64,000 bases of DNA, taken from NCBI GenBank assembly GCA_905116865.2, contig CAJHNH020000800.1, positions 1 through 64,000 on the forward strand. The letters run 5' to 3'. The notes under the pieces are model-generated. The model was not told the DNA's origin. It did no database searches and worked only from the letters and a program-made list of their open reading frames with translations. Of this stretch, positions 10,160 to 22,250 are shown piece by piece. This stretch comes from Candidula unifasciata. Its lineage: Eukaryota; Mollusca; Gastropoda; Stylommatophora; Geomitridae. Position 1 is the stretch's first letter. Every line of letters begins with the position of its first letter. The position numbers were made by a program, and so were the translations under genes.

Positions 10160-10585
10160 AAGTAAAATGTTACAGAGAACCTATATAGCAGCGAATCTTG
10201 GAATGTCAGTGAACAAATTAGGAAGAATTTGGAAGCAACAGAGATGTGGTTTTGGAGACGAATGTTACGAATACCTTGGACAGCCAGAGTAACTAACGAC
10301 TGCTTGAAATAAGCTAATGAAAGTAGATCTCAATATACAACAAAAAGAAAGAGATAAACATTGTTCTTTGGCCACATAATGAGAAGAGAGACATTGGAGA
10401 ACATCGTCACAACTGGATAAATCAGTGGGAAAAGGGGTAGAGGTAGACCAAGAGAGATGATGCTGGAAGAGCTGAAACGATAGCATGGAGGGATATCATC
10501 AAGAGAGCTGTTCCAGGCAACCAGGGATCGTGATCTGTGGAGATGCATGAGCGCCAAGCCAGTTGGCAGGGCACATAATGATGAT
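10160..10585 (+). mobile_element. RTE-like LINE 3' fragment
   Basis: A decayed relative of the element at 19676-22835. It keeps the 'MWFWRRMLRIPWTA' segment (around 10245-10290), 'FGHIMRRETLENIVTTG'-like text and the terminal 'gatcgtgatctgtggagatgcatgagcgccaagccagttggcagggcac' type end, followed by an ATG-repeat tail (10577-10590). Confidence 0.75.
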
Positions 10586-10594
10586 GATGAAGTA

Positions 10595-10745
10595 AGGACA
10601 TCACACAGAGCGATAAACATCAGGTGACACAAAGTGCCACCATGCGGATGAGGACCACCGGTGGAGAGGTCCCAGAAACCCTGTTCAACCATTAGGTTAT
10701 ATTAGGGCCACCTGCAAAAGCCAGGGTGGGGCTTAAAAAAATACC
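10595..10745 (+). repeat. Interspersed repeat family F
   Basis: Second copy, with 'ggacatcacacagagcgataaac', 'ccaccggtggagaggtcccagaaaccc' and 'agccagggtggggctt' blocks. Confidence 0.6.
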
Positions 10746-11840
10746 GAAAATCTGCGTCTTATGTACGATAATATATACTACTACTGCAAATACTAATTGA
10801 TAATATTTTTCCTCTCCAGAATTGCAGCCGGAAAAATTTACAAGTGACTCAAAAAGCCACTATTAAGCGAGAAACCAGCAGGCACAAATTCCAGAAGCCA
10901 CATTCAGCCTTATAACAGTAAATTGAAGCACATTTTAATAAGCAAATGACCTGCAGTCAAATGTGGGCAGGCTGAGGGCGCTGGCGATGTAATACTCATA
11001 TTTCATAAAAAGTTTTAGAGGATGCGTTATTGTTTGAATATTTCTCTCACTGTGAAATGCAAATGATTACACATCATGAAAACATTTTCAGTAACACAGT
11101 CACATAAGAAATCTACAATAAAACTATGAAACCATTTGTACAGCCTTGCTCAAGGCAACAACCGTCTACCTGATTAGCCATGACACAAGTAATAAAGCTG
11201 CGATCTCATCTCTTGTGGAATGTATGTATTATCTATTCTATTGTCTCCCCTATTGCGATCAATTGACGCTATTTATGAGTGCCGATCAATACCCGGGAAT
11301 TTACCTTTTATGATGATTCACCACGCTAAAAATACAATGATGAAACATATTTTTTGTTGGGATAATTGCATGCTACAGTTAATACAAGTGTTTTAAATGT
11401 TTCACAATGTGTACTAGTACTACTATTAGTACTGTTAGAGAGTACAGTACAGTACTAATTAAAAAGTAATTACCGCTATTTTAAATTGAACTATTTTAAC
11501 TGAACTATTAGAGGCCAGCCTACTTTTGACTACATGTTAGTAGTTTATAACCGTCTTACGGTTAAAGGGGTTTTCTGGAATTTATACCTCTTTGAGTATC
11601 ATCCAGAGATGTTGATCCTAAAAACTGCAATTCTGGTAACTGAGAAAAAATGTCAACACAAATGCTAGCTGAAACATTTTATTAATCGATAACTTTTGGC
11701 GCCTTGGTGTTTCAAATTTAGTGTTGTGCTGTGGTGAATTTACGGAACAATGTTTGCCCATATTACGTGCGCACAAGAACAAAAGTGGCAGGTTTTCAGT
11801 TAAATAAGTTTTCTGTTGTGGCGGTGGGTAGACTGACATC
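10746..11840. other. No recognised feature
   Basis: Mostly AT-rich. An acceptor-like 'tttttcctctccag' near 10818 is followed by 32 open codons, but there is no domain and no partner exon. The stretch next to 11840 may include the 3' UTR of the LINE that follows. Confidence 0.35.
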
Positions 11841-11918
11841 ACAGCATGCGTGCTCCGTCCTCATCTTCAGCAACCAGCGCAGAGTTCCAGTACTGATGGT
11901 ACCGGTCACAATTTGGTT

Positions 11919-12557
11919 TTAGGTCCTACTCGCCTTTCCTCTGAGTGTAGCGAGTCGGCCAAACCCTCTGGTTACACTCAGGTGCCTCATTCTCCCCAGA
12001 CCATAATAATCTTGTTTCTCTACTGATTCCGCTACTTGTTCCCAAAGGGCCTTGACAACATCTGCCCTGTCATGCATCAGTTCACCACCCAGTGGTGCAG
12101 ATCCAGCCAATCTGTCTGCCTGTTCATTACCCATCATGCCGGCATGACCAGGAGAAAAGATACAAAGTATGCTCACTACCCGTGATCTTTCCAGTGAAGC
12201 TTGCCACTCTGCTCGAAGCATCCCTGTCTTCACTTTTCTCAGCATGCTTTCAGAGTCTGTTACAGTTACGAAATGTGTATGCATTTTGTTCTCTAGCCAC
12301 CGGAAAGCTGCAGTTACCGCCTCCACCTTCATTCTCATGCTAGACGTTGTGGTCTCGTTTGCTAGGCTGTCTTGCATTAAAGATTTTCCACTGGCTTTCC
12401 CTACGAACCCCCAGGCACTTCTCTTTCCTTTCACCACCGAACCATCTGTATAGATAAATAGATCACCTGGTCTTGAATTGTCGTGAATCAACTGTTGGAC
12501 TTCATCCTCCATAGCACCCGCTGGCCACTCTCTGCACTCCCGACCCAATGTGATCAT
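11919..12557 (-). pseudogene. RNase H domain and C-terminal tail of I-type LINE
   Basis: A 212-codon frame. RNase H type I motifs are in order: YTDGS with the first Asp (about residue 36), KVEA with the catalytic Glu (about 77), TDSES with the second Asp (about 101), and a GHAGMMGNEQAD stretch with His and the final Asp (about 137-149). This enzyme removes the RNA strand of the RNA-DNA hybrid during second-strand synthesis. The RADVVKALWEQV tail is shared with fragments at 3930 and 6930. The frame itself is intact, but it is cut off from the RT upstream by stops and shifts, so it is not expressed as the native polyprotein. Confidence 0.85.
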
Positions 12558-12570
12558 AACCCTACACAGG

Positions 12571-13226
12571 TCAGACTCTGACCCACTCTTCTCCTCGCGC
12601 GATGTTCTCCAGCATGCACTCTTGTCTTATTGTGTCTTCTGCTTGAGCCATCCTTGATTTTCCCCTTTTCTGCCTCTGACCTTTACCTGCAGCCAAAGCT
12701 TCAAAAAGAGGGTGTTCTTTGTCTGCAGCTACTCTGAGGTCTGACTTAGCCTGCGGCACCTTTAGTCTATCTACAATAGTCGGTAATGCAAGGATCTATC
12801 GCACGCACACAATCGGGGTGTCTCTTGTACATCCCAGGATCACCTGCCTAGCTTCATTTTGTGTGCGCTCCAGTTTCTCTAGCTGATTCTTCGAGACAGT
12901 GAGTAACCACAACCCGTAATTGATTACTGAGATGATTAAGTGCTGAAGATCGTTCTCTGCTCCATGTCCATCGCTGTCATAATCTTTAGTGCATTAAGAC
13001 CTTTTTGAGCCCTTGTCACTACCTCCTCTATGTGATCCTTGAAAGACAAACTTCTGTCAAAGGTGATTCCCATGTATCGCAGTCTGCTGTCTCTTTTAAT
13101 GTCCCTGTCATTTATTTTGAGGCTTGGAACATCAGCTCTAACAATCCTGTTGTCCAAAGAACACCACATGACGGTTGCCTTTTCTGTGTTGATTGCAGCA
13201 CTCATCTCTGTACACCAGTCGGCCAC
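12571..13226 (-). pseudogene. Thumb/linker region of I-type LINE, broken
   Basis: The frame at 12936-13226 (96 codons) carries INTEKATVMWCSLDN, then RLRYMGITFDRSLSFKDHIEE. That is the 'xYLGxxxDxxLxFxxHI' block that follows the catalytic box in non-LTR RTs. The 62-codon frame at 12571-12759 continues toward RNase H. Between 12760 and 12935 the reading frame is lost. Confidence 0.7.
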
Positions 13227-13247
13227 CTTATCAAATGCCGCCTATAA

Positions 13248-13751
13248 CTATTGAGCTAACTGATTACGACCACTTCCCTTCCTATATACGAGAATATCAT
13301 CTGCAAATATTCTGCCGACTCCGGGTGTTTCCAGGTCAGCAATCTTGCTCATAAAAACGTTTAAAAGAACAGTTGAAATTGCAGATCCATGTGGTAGTCC
13401 TGGAGCTATAATACATGGTTCAGATGTCCATGAACCCAGGCGGAGAGCTACCCGACGAGAATACAAAACAGCTGCTATCCAGTTCACCAACCAAGGACAG
13501 ACTTCCTTCTCCATAAGCGCCTTTATCAAGATACTGTATCTAACTCTGTTATAAGCATCTTTCAAATCAAATGCCGGCCCAAATGTTTCCTGCCTGTTCC
13601 TGAAACCTTCGAAGGCGTCTAAGGCAAAAGTGGCTGCATTTGGCAATGTGTCCTTCCCTGGCCGGTTACTTCCTAAACCTCGTGGATGGAGATTTTTTCT
13701 TTTCCAAAACAAAAATTCTTGTAGCTTACCCGCCACTATCTTCTCCCACAC
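13248..13751 (-). pseudogene. Reverse transcriptase palm domain of I-type LINE
   Basis: A 167-codon frame with LPNAATFALDAFEGF, then FDLKDAYNRVRYSIL (RT motif A with its Asp), GLPHGSAISTVLLNVFM (motif B; the usual PQGS is PHGS here) and IFADDILVY (motif C, the two catalytic Asp residues). It copies element RNA at a nicked target. It is separated from its N-terminal part (13753-14121) by a frameshift at about 13750. The PQG to PHG change may add to inactivation. Confidence 0.85.
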
Positions 13752-13752
13752 T

Positions 13753-14121
13753 TCACCAAAGGTTTTGTAGGGTTACGATCCTTAAGCCACTGAGTGTTGA
13801 ATGATCATTGCCAGGCTTAGGAAGTGGAATCAGGTAGCTGTGCATCCACTCTGAAGCTGTCCTAATGATCTGATTAAAACAAGCAGTCATCTCCACCAGG
13901 TCTGCATCGCTCATATCTTTCATGTGAGTATATTTAACCTGGTCAGGTCCGGGTGCAGTGTCTTTCGCCTTTTTCAAAACATGTTTCACATCTTGCACCT
14001 GTATGATGTCTTCATAATGTTTGTTGTTTAAGATGGCTGCCAGATCTACTCTAACCTTATCTCTGTTATCTCCATAATTGTGGTCTGTCTGTGAAATAAA
14101 CCTCTTCAGGAAAACCTCCAC
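13753..14121 (-). pseudogene. Reverse transcriptase fingers region of I-type LINE
   Basis: 122 codons with KDTAPGPDQVKYTHMK, the conserved 'APGPDxI' block, then WMHSYLIPLPKPGND (RT block 1 and 2a). It ends at a stop just before the palm segment. Confidence 0.8.
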
Positions 14122-14583
14122 TTCTCTTTGACTGTGGGTAAGAGCATACCGTCATCTCTATGAATTGTGCCTACTACCTTAGGCCAATCTTTCTTGAGCA
14201 TTTGCCTATGCAACCTCCAGAACTTTCCTAGTGTCTTGTCACCCCCTATCTCAGCAATGAAATGCTCCCATTTTGCTTTTATTTGGCCTCTGCCGCACAG
14301 TGCTCGAAAAACGAAATCCTATTTTTCTTATCCCTTTCTGCGCACTCCATTTCTTTCTGAGAGCATAGGGCTGTCTGTCGCACTTTCTTTAAACGCTTAA
14401 CTGCAGCTCTCTTCAACTTCCATGCCTGTTCAACCTCTGATGTTCACCATGGAGGCTGCACAAACGTAGATCTGCCGGTTCTCTTACATGCCCTCTGTCG
14501 GAGACGTCCTAGAAGGGTATTTGTCCGCTTATACTTAAAAGGCCTACGAGCTCTTGAAACTTTGACTTTACTGGATTTGGAGA
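14122..14583 (-). pseudogene. Degraded EN-RT linker of I-type LINE
   Basis: No single long minus-strand frame survives. The position between the EN end and the RT start implies the linker region. Confidence 0.5.
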
Positions 14584-15415
14584 TCAATACTTAACATGGC
14601 AGATGGTCACTTCCATGATCGCCCAGGACAGTCCATTTGGTGCCCAGTACCGCTGACTGTGTAACCAAAGCCGGGCCAATAGCCGTGTCTGCATTCCGGG
14701 CCTCATTGCCATTCTATTTGGCCTCCCATCATTTAAACAGACAGTCTGAATCGACCAAGGCGTCAGCAAGGGCAACCCCTTGTCTGTTTTCACCAGTACT
14801 GTCCCTTTCATTGTTTCGTGCGTTGAAATCCCTATAGATGAGGAACCTGTTGCCAGGGATCCCCTCCAGGTCTTTCAACCAGTTCCACTGTTGCTTTGTA
14901 ACTAATGAGCCCACGACAGCATATACATTTATTATGTTGCAACTTAGGCAGCCAATCTCCATCTGTATTCCCTGCACCTCTCTAGCATCTTTGTTCCAAA
15001 GACTCAGGTCAAGCCCCACCTGTTTCAATCCCTCCTTCACCAGCAGACAATGCCCATGTCTCCCATGTCCAGCAGGGTTTACGTAGCTGACATATCCAGG
15101 GCAATGATATTTATCTGCATTCAGCTAATGAAATATGATTACATCAAAATCATAAATTAACCTCTCTAATATGAGCCCTCTCTGTATGGCACTCCGACAA
15201 TTCCAGAAGCACACTCTTACATGATTGAACCCTAGCCGTTCTGATTTTCGCCTACATCTCATGGCTCCTGCCCTTCTGTTTCTCTGCTTTCTTCTCTCAC
15301 CCTTTCCTCGTTTTCTCCTCTTAGCTCTTTCTTCGCGGCTTGCTGAAGATGACGTCAAGCGCAGAGCACGTGCCCCGTAGCTCCGGCGACAATTCTTATT
15401 AAATGAAAAATCCAT
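14584..15415 (-). pseudogene. Apurinic-type endonuclease domain of I-type LINE, three frames
   Basis: The start is at 15125-15415: after a basic leader comes VCFWNCRSA, then LIYDFDVIIF, the first EN block. At 14729-15040 follow NIINVYAVV and FLIYRDFNARN (normally GDFNA; the Gly is changed here). At 14584-14811 the frame shifts again, and a GDHGSDHLP-like end is visible only by changing frame. The domain nicks target DNA to prime reverse transcription. The basic stretch before it (Arg/Lys-rich, residues about 28-60) may be an ORF2 leader. Confidence 0.75.
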
Positions 15416-15844
15416 TTGCTAAAGTTTTTTTTGAGCAGGAAGTAACCGGTCACTCTAGTAGAGCCTGCCTGCTAGAGAAGAGGCAATGGATGTCCTTACG
15501 GAGTCCACTGCCTGGCGACGCCCCTCCTGATGACCAGTCGTCCACGTTCACGACTGCCTATTCCGCAGCTGTTCAACCTCTAAGCACATAGATCCACTTT
15601 AGGCTTGGTTTTTTTTAATCGAGGTTGTCTCCCCTGGATCCCTTGTGGTTTTTGTGCCTCTTCGGTCACGCACAACGGTCTTGATTGTAGAAGGGCTTTC
15701 CTGAACAAGGAACATACGACCCAAGTGTGCCTACATCCCATAGGCGAAAGTACTCGCAGGGCCACACCAGGTTCTCAATGAAGAACAGCTGGTGCGCTCC
15801 ATTGCGCTCAAGATCGGAAATCTACAGCCCTGGACCTCTCTGAT
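15416..15844. other. Possible 5' or ORF1 remnant of the minus-strand LINE
   Basis: A 61-codon minus frame at 15580-15765 is Cys- and Lys-containing but has no clear zinc knuckle. No other signal. Confidence 0.25.
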
Positions 15845-16185
15845 CCTCTCTGTATTCCAGTGTACACCTGCACATTTCACCTACCTGCACATTTAACACA
15901 CCTGCACATTTCACCAACCTGCCCATTTCACCTACCTGCACATTTCACCCACTTGCACATTTAACACACCTGCCCATTTCACCTACCTGCACATTTCACG
16001 CACCTGCACATTTCACATACCTGCACATTTAACCCACCTGCCCATTTCACATGCCTGCACATTTTACCCACCTGCGCATTTCACCTACCTGCACATTTTA
16101 CCCACCTGCACATTTCACCTACCTGCACATTTCACCCACCTGCACATTTCACCCAGCTGCACATTTCACCTACCTGCACAGGACT
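15845..16185. repeat. 17-bp minisatellite
   Basis: Unit close to cctgcacatttcaccta, with recurrent variants cctgcccatttcac, ..tttaacaca and ..ttttaccca. About 19 copies; spacing is mostly 17 bp. Confidence 0.9.
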
Positions 16186-17540
16186 GCAGATCACACCTGG
16201 CTGGTGTAGCCATTACTAGTACCCTAATTATAACGTTTTTAGAGGTGTGGCGACGAATCTGTGATCTGCCTTCTCCATCTGCCGTACAGACTGAGACTTT
16301 TTATTTTGAATCTCGGGATAGTATGGTAAACCTTTAGACAGCAGCCCAGAGAGGACAAACCAATCGACTATCAGTCGCAGTTCATTCTTTTATCGATTCG
16401 AATCGTGGGAGAAGGATAGTCATGCTCTAGCTAACTGTAAGGAGAGGTCGGTCTGGTAGACGAGTAAAGCTGGCTCTAAGGGTTATTCCCGGCCTAAACT
16501 GGGGTATAGCACTGGGGTTTGTGCTGGACTAGAGGATGCATTAGTGTACACTGTACACTGATGGCTCTTTTCAGCTGGGTAAAAGATATGCAAGATGTGG
16601 TCACGCCTGGCACTGCAGCCAGCATTGCTGAGAGCAGCTAACTTCTAGGAGGGTGAACAGGGAAAAATTAGTAGCCTGCTGCTGTCCCCTGAAGGCACAA
16701 GCCAACCCCACCTCCCTGTGGTGCAGAATGGAAACTGTATCCGCGAGGATACAGGCTAACGTGGAAATGGCCACCTGGAGAGGAGTGGGCACCACCAGGG
16801 TTTAAATACTGCCCGAGACGCACCATGCTGCTAACAAAGCATGCAAACATGAAGTCTATGTAACTGAACACCAAAGGTGGAGAGAGCTGATCAGACAGTC
16901 AACAGAAACTGGTGACCCAACGACACATAGTATTACGGGGTGATGAACAGATATGGTTGGAGATTTTTTGCTAGCATGAAGGGAAACATCGTCTCAAAAC
17001 AAACTAGCTTTTTAAAAAAAAAAATCATTATCTAGAACTTCAAACATGAGGATGCAGATGGAGGCAATCTATGCCGCTCTGAAATAGCCAAGAAAAAAAA
17101 AATACAGTTGCCAGAGGCAACTTGGCAAAATATAAAAATATACATCAAGATTTCTTTTTTTAACAGTCTCGGAGATGAACATTTTTTTCAGGTTGTTTTT
17201 ATCGTAAGTCAAATGTTTATGAAAAGTAAAGAAAAAATAAAAACGTGTACATTTAACACAAATATTAGATGCAGAACTTCATTTAAAAAAAATGGATATC
17301 AAAAAGCTTTATTTATATGACATATTTCGCATCATTTCTCAGTTTCAAATGTCAGTTAAAGAAACTATAAATTACAAACCTATGTCAGAATGATAAGGAG
17401 AAAACGAAAGAAAAGAGGGAAGAGGATCAACAAATAAAACAAGAGAGCAGCTAAATATTACTGGTGTGCGCGTGTGTGACTCTGTGTATATGCGCCAGTT
17501 GGTTAGTAAATAGGCCAGTATAAACAATCGCTACTTACAC
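16186..17540. other. No recognised feature
   Basis: Two open frames on the minus strand at 16601-16874 lack any domain. The rest is AT-rich with A-runs near 17013-17026 and 17091-17102. Confidence 0.4.
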
Positions 17541-17542
17541 GG

Positions 17543-17805
17543 ATGGGAGTCGCCGTGGCGTAGCGACTAGACGCTCACCTGCGGATCATGGGTTTCGCTT
17601 CCTTGCGGAGCCGGATTTTTTTCAAAAATGACCTCGACTCCCATGTCGACCCATCCTTGAGTGGGTACCGGGTGCAGTCCCGGAAAGTAAAGGCGGCCGG
17701 CGTGATGCTGACCACATCACCCATCTTGTGCCGATTGGTCTATACAAATATAGGTCTAGCCCTAGATGCCCTACACGTCTGAAAGTGTGGAAAAGGGTCA
17801 TTCCC
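17543..17805 (+). repeat. SINE family A, full-length reference copy
   Basis: tRNA-like head 'ggagtcgccgtggcgtagcg' with an A-box-like 'gcgactagacgctcac' and a B-box-like region ('catgggtttcgcttcc'). Then come a T-rich spacer, 'ctcccatgtcgaccca', 'cttgagtgggtaccgggtgc', 'tgatgctgaccacatcaccca', 'tataggtctagccctagatgccc' and a terminal 'cgtctgaaagtgtggaaaagggtc'. The end can fold as a short hairpin in better copies (CGCCTGAAGGCG). About 260 bp, non-coding. Confidence 0.85.
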
Positions 17806-18695
17806 CCCCCCCCCTTTTTTTTTTACAAACACAGATGTTTTAAGTATGCACAAAATATATTTCCTCTTTAACCGTTTCGGGGTGTCAAGGGACATAACAT
17901 GTAGGTAACTCGATGTGTTGTTTATGGATAAGCTCACTTGTACTGATTAAAAAAAAAAAAAAAAGATTCACAGAGTACTCAGCTAAATACCAAAATGTTG
18001 AAAATGTGGATCGTCATGAGCCAGAGGTCGACGCCACAATACAGAAAGACTATAAACATAATTCAACTAGTCATGATCCGTATGCCACATGCTTGGCCTC
18101 CGAGGCTCGCATATGGCCCGCGGGCTGCCAGTTAGAAGACAGATCATGCTTTAGTGACTGGCTGCCTCATTGCGTCAGAGCTGGGATAGACTGCAAAAAA
18201 CCGAAGCTTCAAATCAAGGCCATTGACAGGCGGAGCGCGAACACACACAAAATGGGAACTAGGAACGAAAAAAACAAGCTTAAAAATTGATGTGATATAA
18301 TTCCAGAAAGAAAAGTTGCACCAAGATATCAAAGAAATAAAGAAATTACGAAGCAACCTTGCCTTGGGTATGTGTTTGTGCACAATGTAACAAAATAACA
18401 AGTGTTATTTCCATTCGTAACAAACTGACGCACAAGAAACATTATATGGCTGTACATTTGGCAGCGTATGTTGGCTAAGATAACACGCCCAATCTTGTTG
18501 CCACTTGAGCTAGAGCGATGCAACCTAAACACAGTATAGAGCTCCAAGTTGTACAGCTTTAAGATCAAACGAATCTTCAATTGTAACGTTATTTCAGTTT
18601 TAACATAAGCCAACCAGTTGGAGAACCGCCAAAGATATGAAAAGGCAGTTAAATGCATTTGGAAGTAAAAATCTGAGAAAAATCATGAACTTAAA
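17806..18695. other. Low-complexity runs and unassigned DNA
   Basis: Poly-C/poly-T at 17804-17823 and poly-A at 17949-17964. A 'ggcccgcgggctgccagtt' block at 18115-18133 resembles a piece seen in many hAT MITEs, but no matching ends were found. Confidence 0.35.
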
Positions 18696-18699
18696 ATGT

Positions 18700-19031
18700 G
18701 TTGAATTTAAAAAGAGTGAGGCGATAAGGGAAATATGTGGACAAACACGTGCATCGACTGCAACAAGACAAAAAAGGGCTAAGCATTGGGCACACTCTGA
18801 GACAAAATGAGCAAAGAATTACAAACAGACACTGAAATGGGAAAAAAGAAAACCGGCCTGAGAAAAAGAGGACGTCCAAGGAAAACATAAAGAAGAATAT
18901 TATTACGAGAGGAAAAATATGCTGGGCTGAATTCGATGCCAGAAATGGAGAAAGTTTCATGAAACAGAGCTAAGTGGAGGAATTGAATGCGAGCTCTATG
19001 AAACGTCTACCGGCACACAAAGGATGATGAG
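18700..19031 (+). mobile_element. LINE 3' tail fragment
   Basis: Shifted plus frames spell the tail typical of RTE-type LINEs: 'GHTLRQNEQRITN', 'GLRKRGRPRKT' and 'RAKWRNL'. It ends in a GATGATGAG run at 19023-19031. Confidence 0.65.
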
Positions 19032-19208
19032 ACTGTCAGACAAAATTATAAGGTTAAGCAGCAGAACTTAGAATGGCTGTTTTTGTGACTTGTCAGTGTG
19101 CCATCGGTTCTGTAGACCACCTTAGGGAAAAAATAATGACATATCATGGACAATGGAACACTTTAGAGCCCACAAAATTACACAGATCAAAAGGTTCCTG
19201 TATAATAT

Positions 19209-19249
<41 letters not shown>

Positions 19250-19660
19250 AAAAACAATAACAAAACCTCCCAAAAAAAAAAAAAAAAACCACGTAATCTC
19301 TCCATCTTTGAAAGACAAGAAATACGATATAATTATAAACAAATCCACTACAATTTCAAAATAAAAGTGACTTCATATTTTAGTTCGACTATTGAGTTAC
19401 AGGGGAAATGCAGTTTAACTGGATTTCTGGCTTTAGTTCAGGTGAAAGAGGCCACAGAAGAAAATATACATAATTTAATATCAGATAAAAAGGCAAGGTG
19501 TGGTCAGAGTCTAAGGTATTGCATTGATTTTGTATTGGATAGTCCCTCTAGCATGATTGGTTGTTAACAACTCTTATGTGGTCTAGGTTGAAGGAGACGT
19601 CTCCTCACTGTGCGCAGCTCGTTTATCTGCCATTCGCGCGAATCGTACATTTAACATGCA
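19032..19660. other. Unassigned DNA with (CAA)n microsatellite
   Basis: (CAA)n at about 19211-19249 and a poly-A run at 19273-19289. The 66-codon frame at 19367-19567 has no recognisable domain. Confidence 0.5.
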
Positions 19661-19858
19661 GTATATAAACTAACAGCTAACTCTATAAAAGACCTCAAAA
19701 CTCTACGACATGGCCATCGGCGGGTAAGAGGCGCCATAACCTCTCCCCCCTGCTGCCTTGCAGGGTAAGTCTTTTTAGACAAAGGCTATTGGAGTCAAAC
19801 CATATACAAACCGACGGAAGGCAAGGGGAAACCACCGCTGTACCATCCCAAGAAAATC

Positions 19859-20982
19859 ATGCCTCAAAATAATACGTATTCAGATAACGACGTGAATGGG
19901 GATTCCGGTGGAATCACCTCGTCCGGTAGGGAGCATCATGTTCTACGGGTGATACCCGACCGTCATCCAGCTACTGTAGAAAAAGTAAATGGTAGAAACA
20001 TCATGAACATTGGTACATGGAATGTCAGAACACTCGTGCAAAACGGAAACTGGATAACATCAAGATGGAAATGAAGAGAATGAACATCAACATACTAGGA
20101 ATTAGTGAAATGCGATGGCCAGGAGCAGGGGAAAAGTATTCAGATCAGCACAGAATTATCTACTCGGGAGGGAAAGAATATAGCAAGGGAGTTGGTATTA
20201 TTTTGGATCCAAAGAACTCAAAAACTGTTAAAGGATTTTGGACAATATCAGATAGAGTACTATTAGTAAAACTTCGCGGCAGACCGTTTGACATCAACTT
20301 AGTACAGATTTATGCCCCAACAGCAGATAGTTCAGAGGAAGGCATTGACGCATTTTATGATGGGTTAGACATGGCTGTTGATCAATGCAAAAATTGTGAA
20401 GTAACAATGGTACTTGGAGATTTCAACGCAAAAGTAGGAAGTGAAAAAGTGTACGGAATAACGGGTGGATATGGACTAGGAGAAAAGAATGTGAGAGGTG
20501 ACAGATTAATAGCATGGGCTGAGTCGCGCAGCATGATAATAGGTAACACCTGGTTTAAACACCATCCTCGAAGATTGTGGACTTGGAAAAGTCCTGGTGA
20601 TAATGTCCGCAATCAGATTGATTATATTTTGATTTCAAGAAGATTTCAGAGCAGCTTAGTTGGAGCTAAAACTAGACCAGGGGCAGACTACTTTAGTGAC
20701 CATGTTCCAGTTGTAGGAAAAATTAGAATAAAACTAAAGAACATTAGAAAAACACCACAGAACATCAAGTTAAATTTAGGAATTCTTAGAACGGATAAAG
20801 AAATTAAGGAACAGTACAACGTCACTGTACAAAACCGGTATAATGCAATGGAAATTATACAAACAATTGATGAACAGTGGGATATGTTGCGTGAGTCAAT
20901 TCAGCAGACGTCAAAAGAGACAATCCCACCAACCCATACAGTTGCAAAAAATAAATGGATGTCAACCGAAATTCTGCAGTGA
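19859..20982 (+). pseudogene. Endonuclease domain of RTE-like LINE, one frameshift
   Basis: The frame 19859-20074 gives the N-terminus, with IMNIGTWNVRTL as the first EN block. It shifts near 20045 into the 321-codon frame at 20017-20982. That frame carries ISEMRW (catalytic Glu), VQIYAPT, VLGDFNAKVG, NQIDYILIS and FSDHVPV (Asp-His pair). These are the ordered motifs of apurinic-type endonucleases that nick the target. The first ATG is chosen because it follows the leader and is in frame with the GTWNVRT block. The second frame ends at 20982 in the linker to RT. Confidence 0.85.
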
Positions 20983-22250
20983 TGGATGAAAGAAGGAAGA
21001 AAAAGAATGATAAAGAAGAATACTCTAGAATACAAAAAGAAATAGTGAACAAATGCAAAGTGGCTAAAGAAGCCTGGCTGAATCAAATGTGTACAGAGAT
21101 TGGGGAAAATCACGGGAAAGACTCACATTCCATGTACCAACAGATAAATATGTTAACAGGAAAGATGACACGTAACAGCACTGGATGTTTGATATCAAAG
21201 GATGGTGACTTATTAATGGGACATAGTAATATAATTAACAGATGGACAGAGTATATAGGGGAATTGTATGATGATAATAGACCAGACGTAGAACTGCAGA
21301 ACAACAATGATGGTCCACCAATAATGACTGCAGAAGTTGAGGATGCAATACATCATATGAAGAAAGGAAAAGCACCCGGGCCAGACAACATCTCACTGGA
21401 AGAAATCGAAGCACTGGGAAATTTTGGAATTGAAATAGTAACTAAACTTTTAAATGATATTTATAACAGTGGGTATATTCCAAATGACCTTTTAAAATCC
21501 ATATTTATAGCTCTGCCGAAGAAACCAGGCACTTTAAAATGTGAAGACCATCGCACAATAAGTCTTATGAGTCACATAACTAAGATTTTACTGAGAATAA
21601 TTATGAGAAGAATAAGAAACAAAATTAAACCAGAAATCAGCGATGAACAATGTGGATTTGTAGAAGGAAAAGGTACAAACAATGCCATATACATCCTAAG
21701 GACATTGTCAGAAAGAGCTATAGAAGTAAAGACTGATTTGTACTTATGCTTCATAGACTATACAAAAGCATTTGACTGTGTGAAGCATGAAGAAGTAATC
21801 AAACTGTTAGAAAAATTAAACATTGATGGGAAAGATCTAAGAATAATAAAGAATATGTATTGGCAGCAAACAGCAGTTATAAGAATTAACAACTGTTTAG
21901 GTACATTTCAAAGCATAAAGAGGGGCGTACGACAAGGATGTGTACTTTCACCTGATTTGTTTTCAATATACAGTGAATATATTATGAGATCTTTAATTGA
22001 TATGCCCGGAATCGTGGTTGGTGGGCACAATATAAACAATTTACGTTATGCTGATGACACAGTCTTGATAGCAACAAGTCAGAAAGAATTACAGGAAATG
22101 ATAGACATTGTGGTGTTAGAAAGTGGAAGAATGGGCCTCAGTTTGAATAATGGGAAGACAGAAGTAATGGTGGTATCAAAGAAACAAATTATTCCTAAAT
22201 GTGTAATAAAAGTCAATGGTGTTTTTTTTAAGACAAGTACAGAAATTTAA
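20955..22250 (+). pseudogene. Reverse transcriptase domain of RTE-like LINE
   Basis: 431 codons in one frame. Motifs are in order: GKAPGPDNISLEEIE (about residue 138), ALPKKPGTLKCEDHRTISL (about 188), CFIDYTKAFDCVKH with the motif A Asp (about 268), GVRQGCVLSPDLFSIYSE (about 327) and LRYADDTVLIA with the catalytic YADD (about 365). It overlaps the EN frame by 28 nt in another phase, so a frameshift near 20980 breaks the polyprotein. A run of T at 22222-22229 marks the next shift. Confidence 0.9.

Larger units (their letters stand above)
11919..15415 (-). mobile_element. Decayed I-type LINE (EN, RT, RNase H)
   Basis: Read on the minus strand from 15415 down to 11919, successive broken frames show an apurinic-type endonuclease, a reverse transcriptase with an FADD catalytic box, and an RNase H domain ending in a Trp/Arg-rich tail. 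RT followed by RNase H is the hallmark of the I superfamily. At least five frame breaks separate the parts, so the copy is dead. The first ORF (gag-like) is not recognisable upstream, although a 61-codon frame at 15580-15765 could be a scrap of it. No clear TSD was found. Related fragments are at 3930, 6930, 39548-43230 and 56590. Confidence 0.85.
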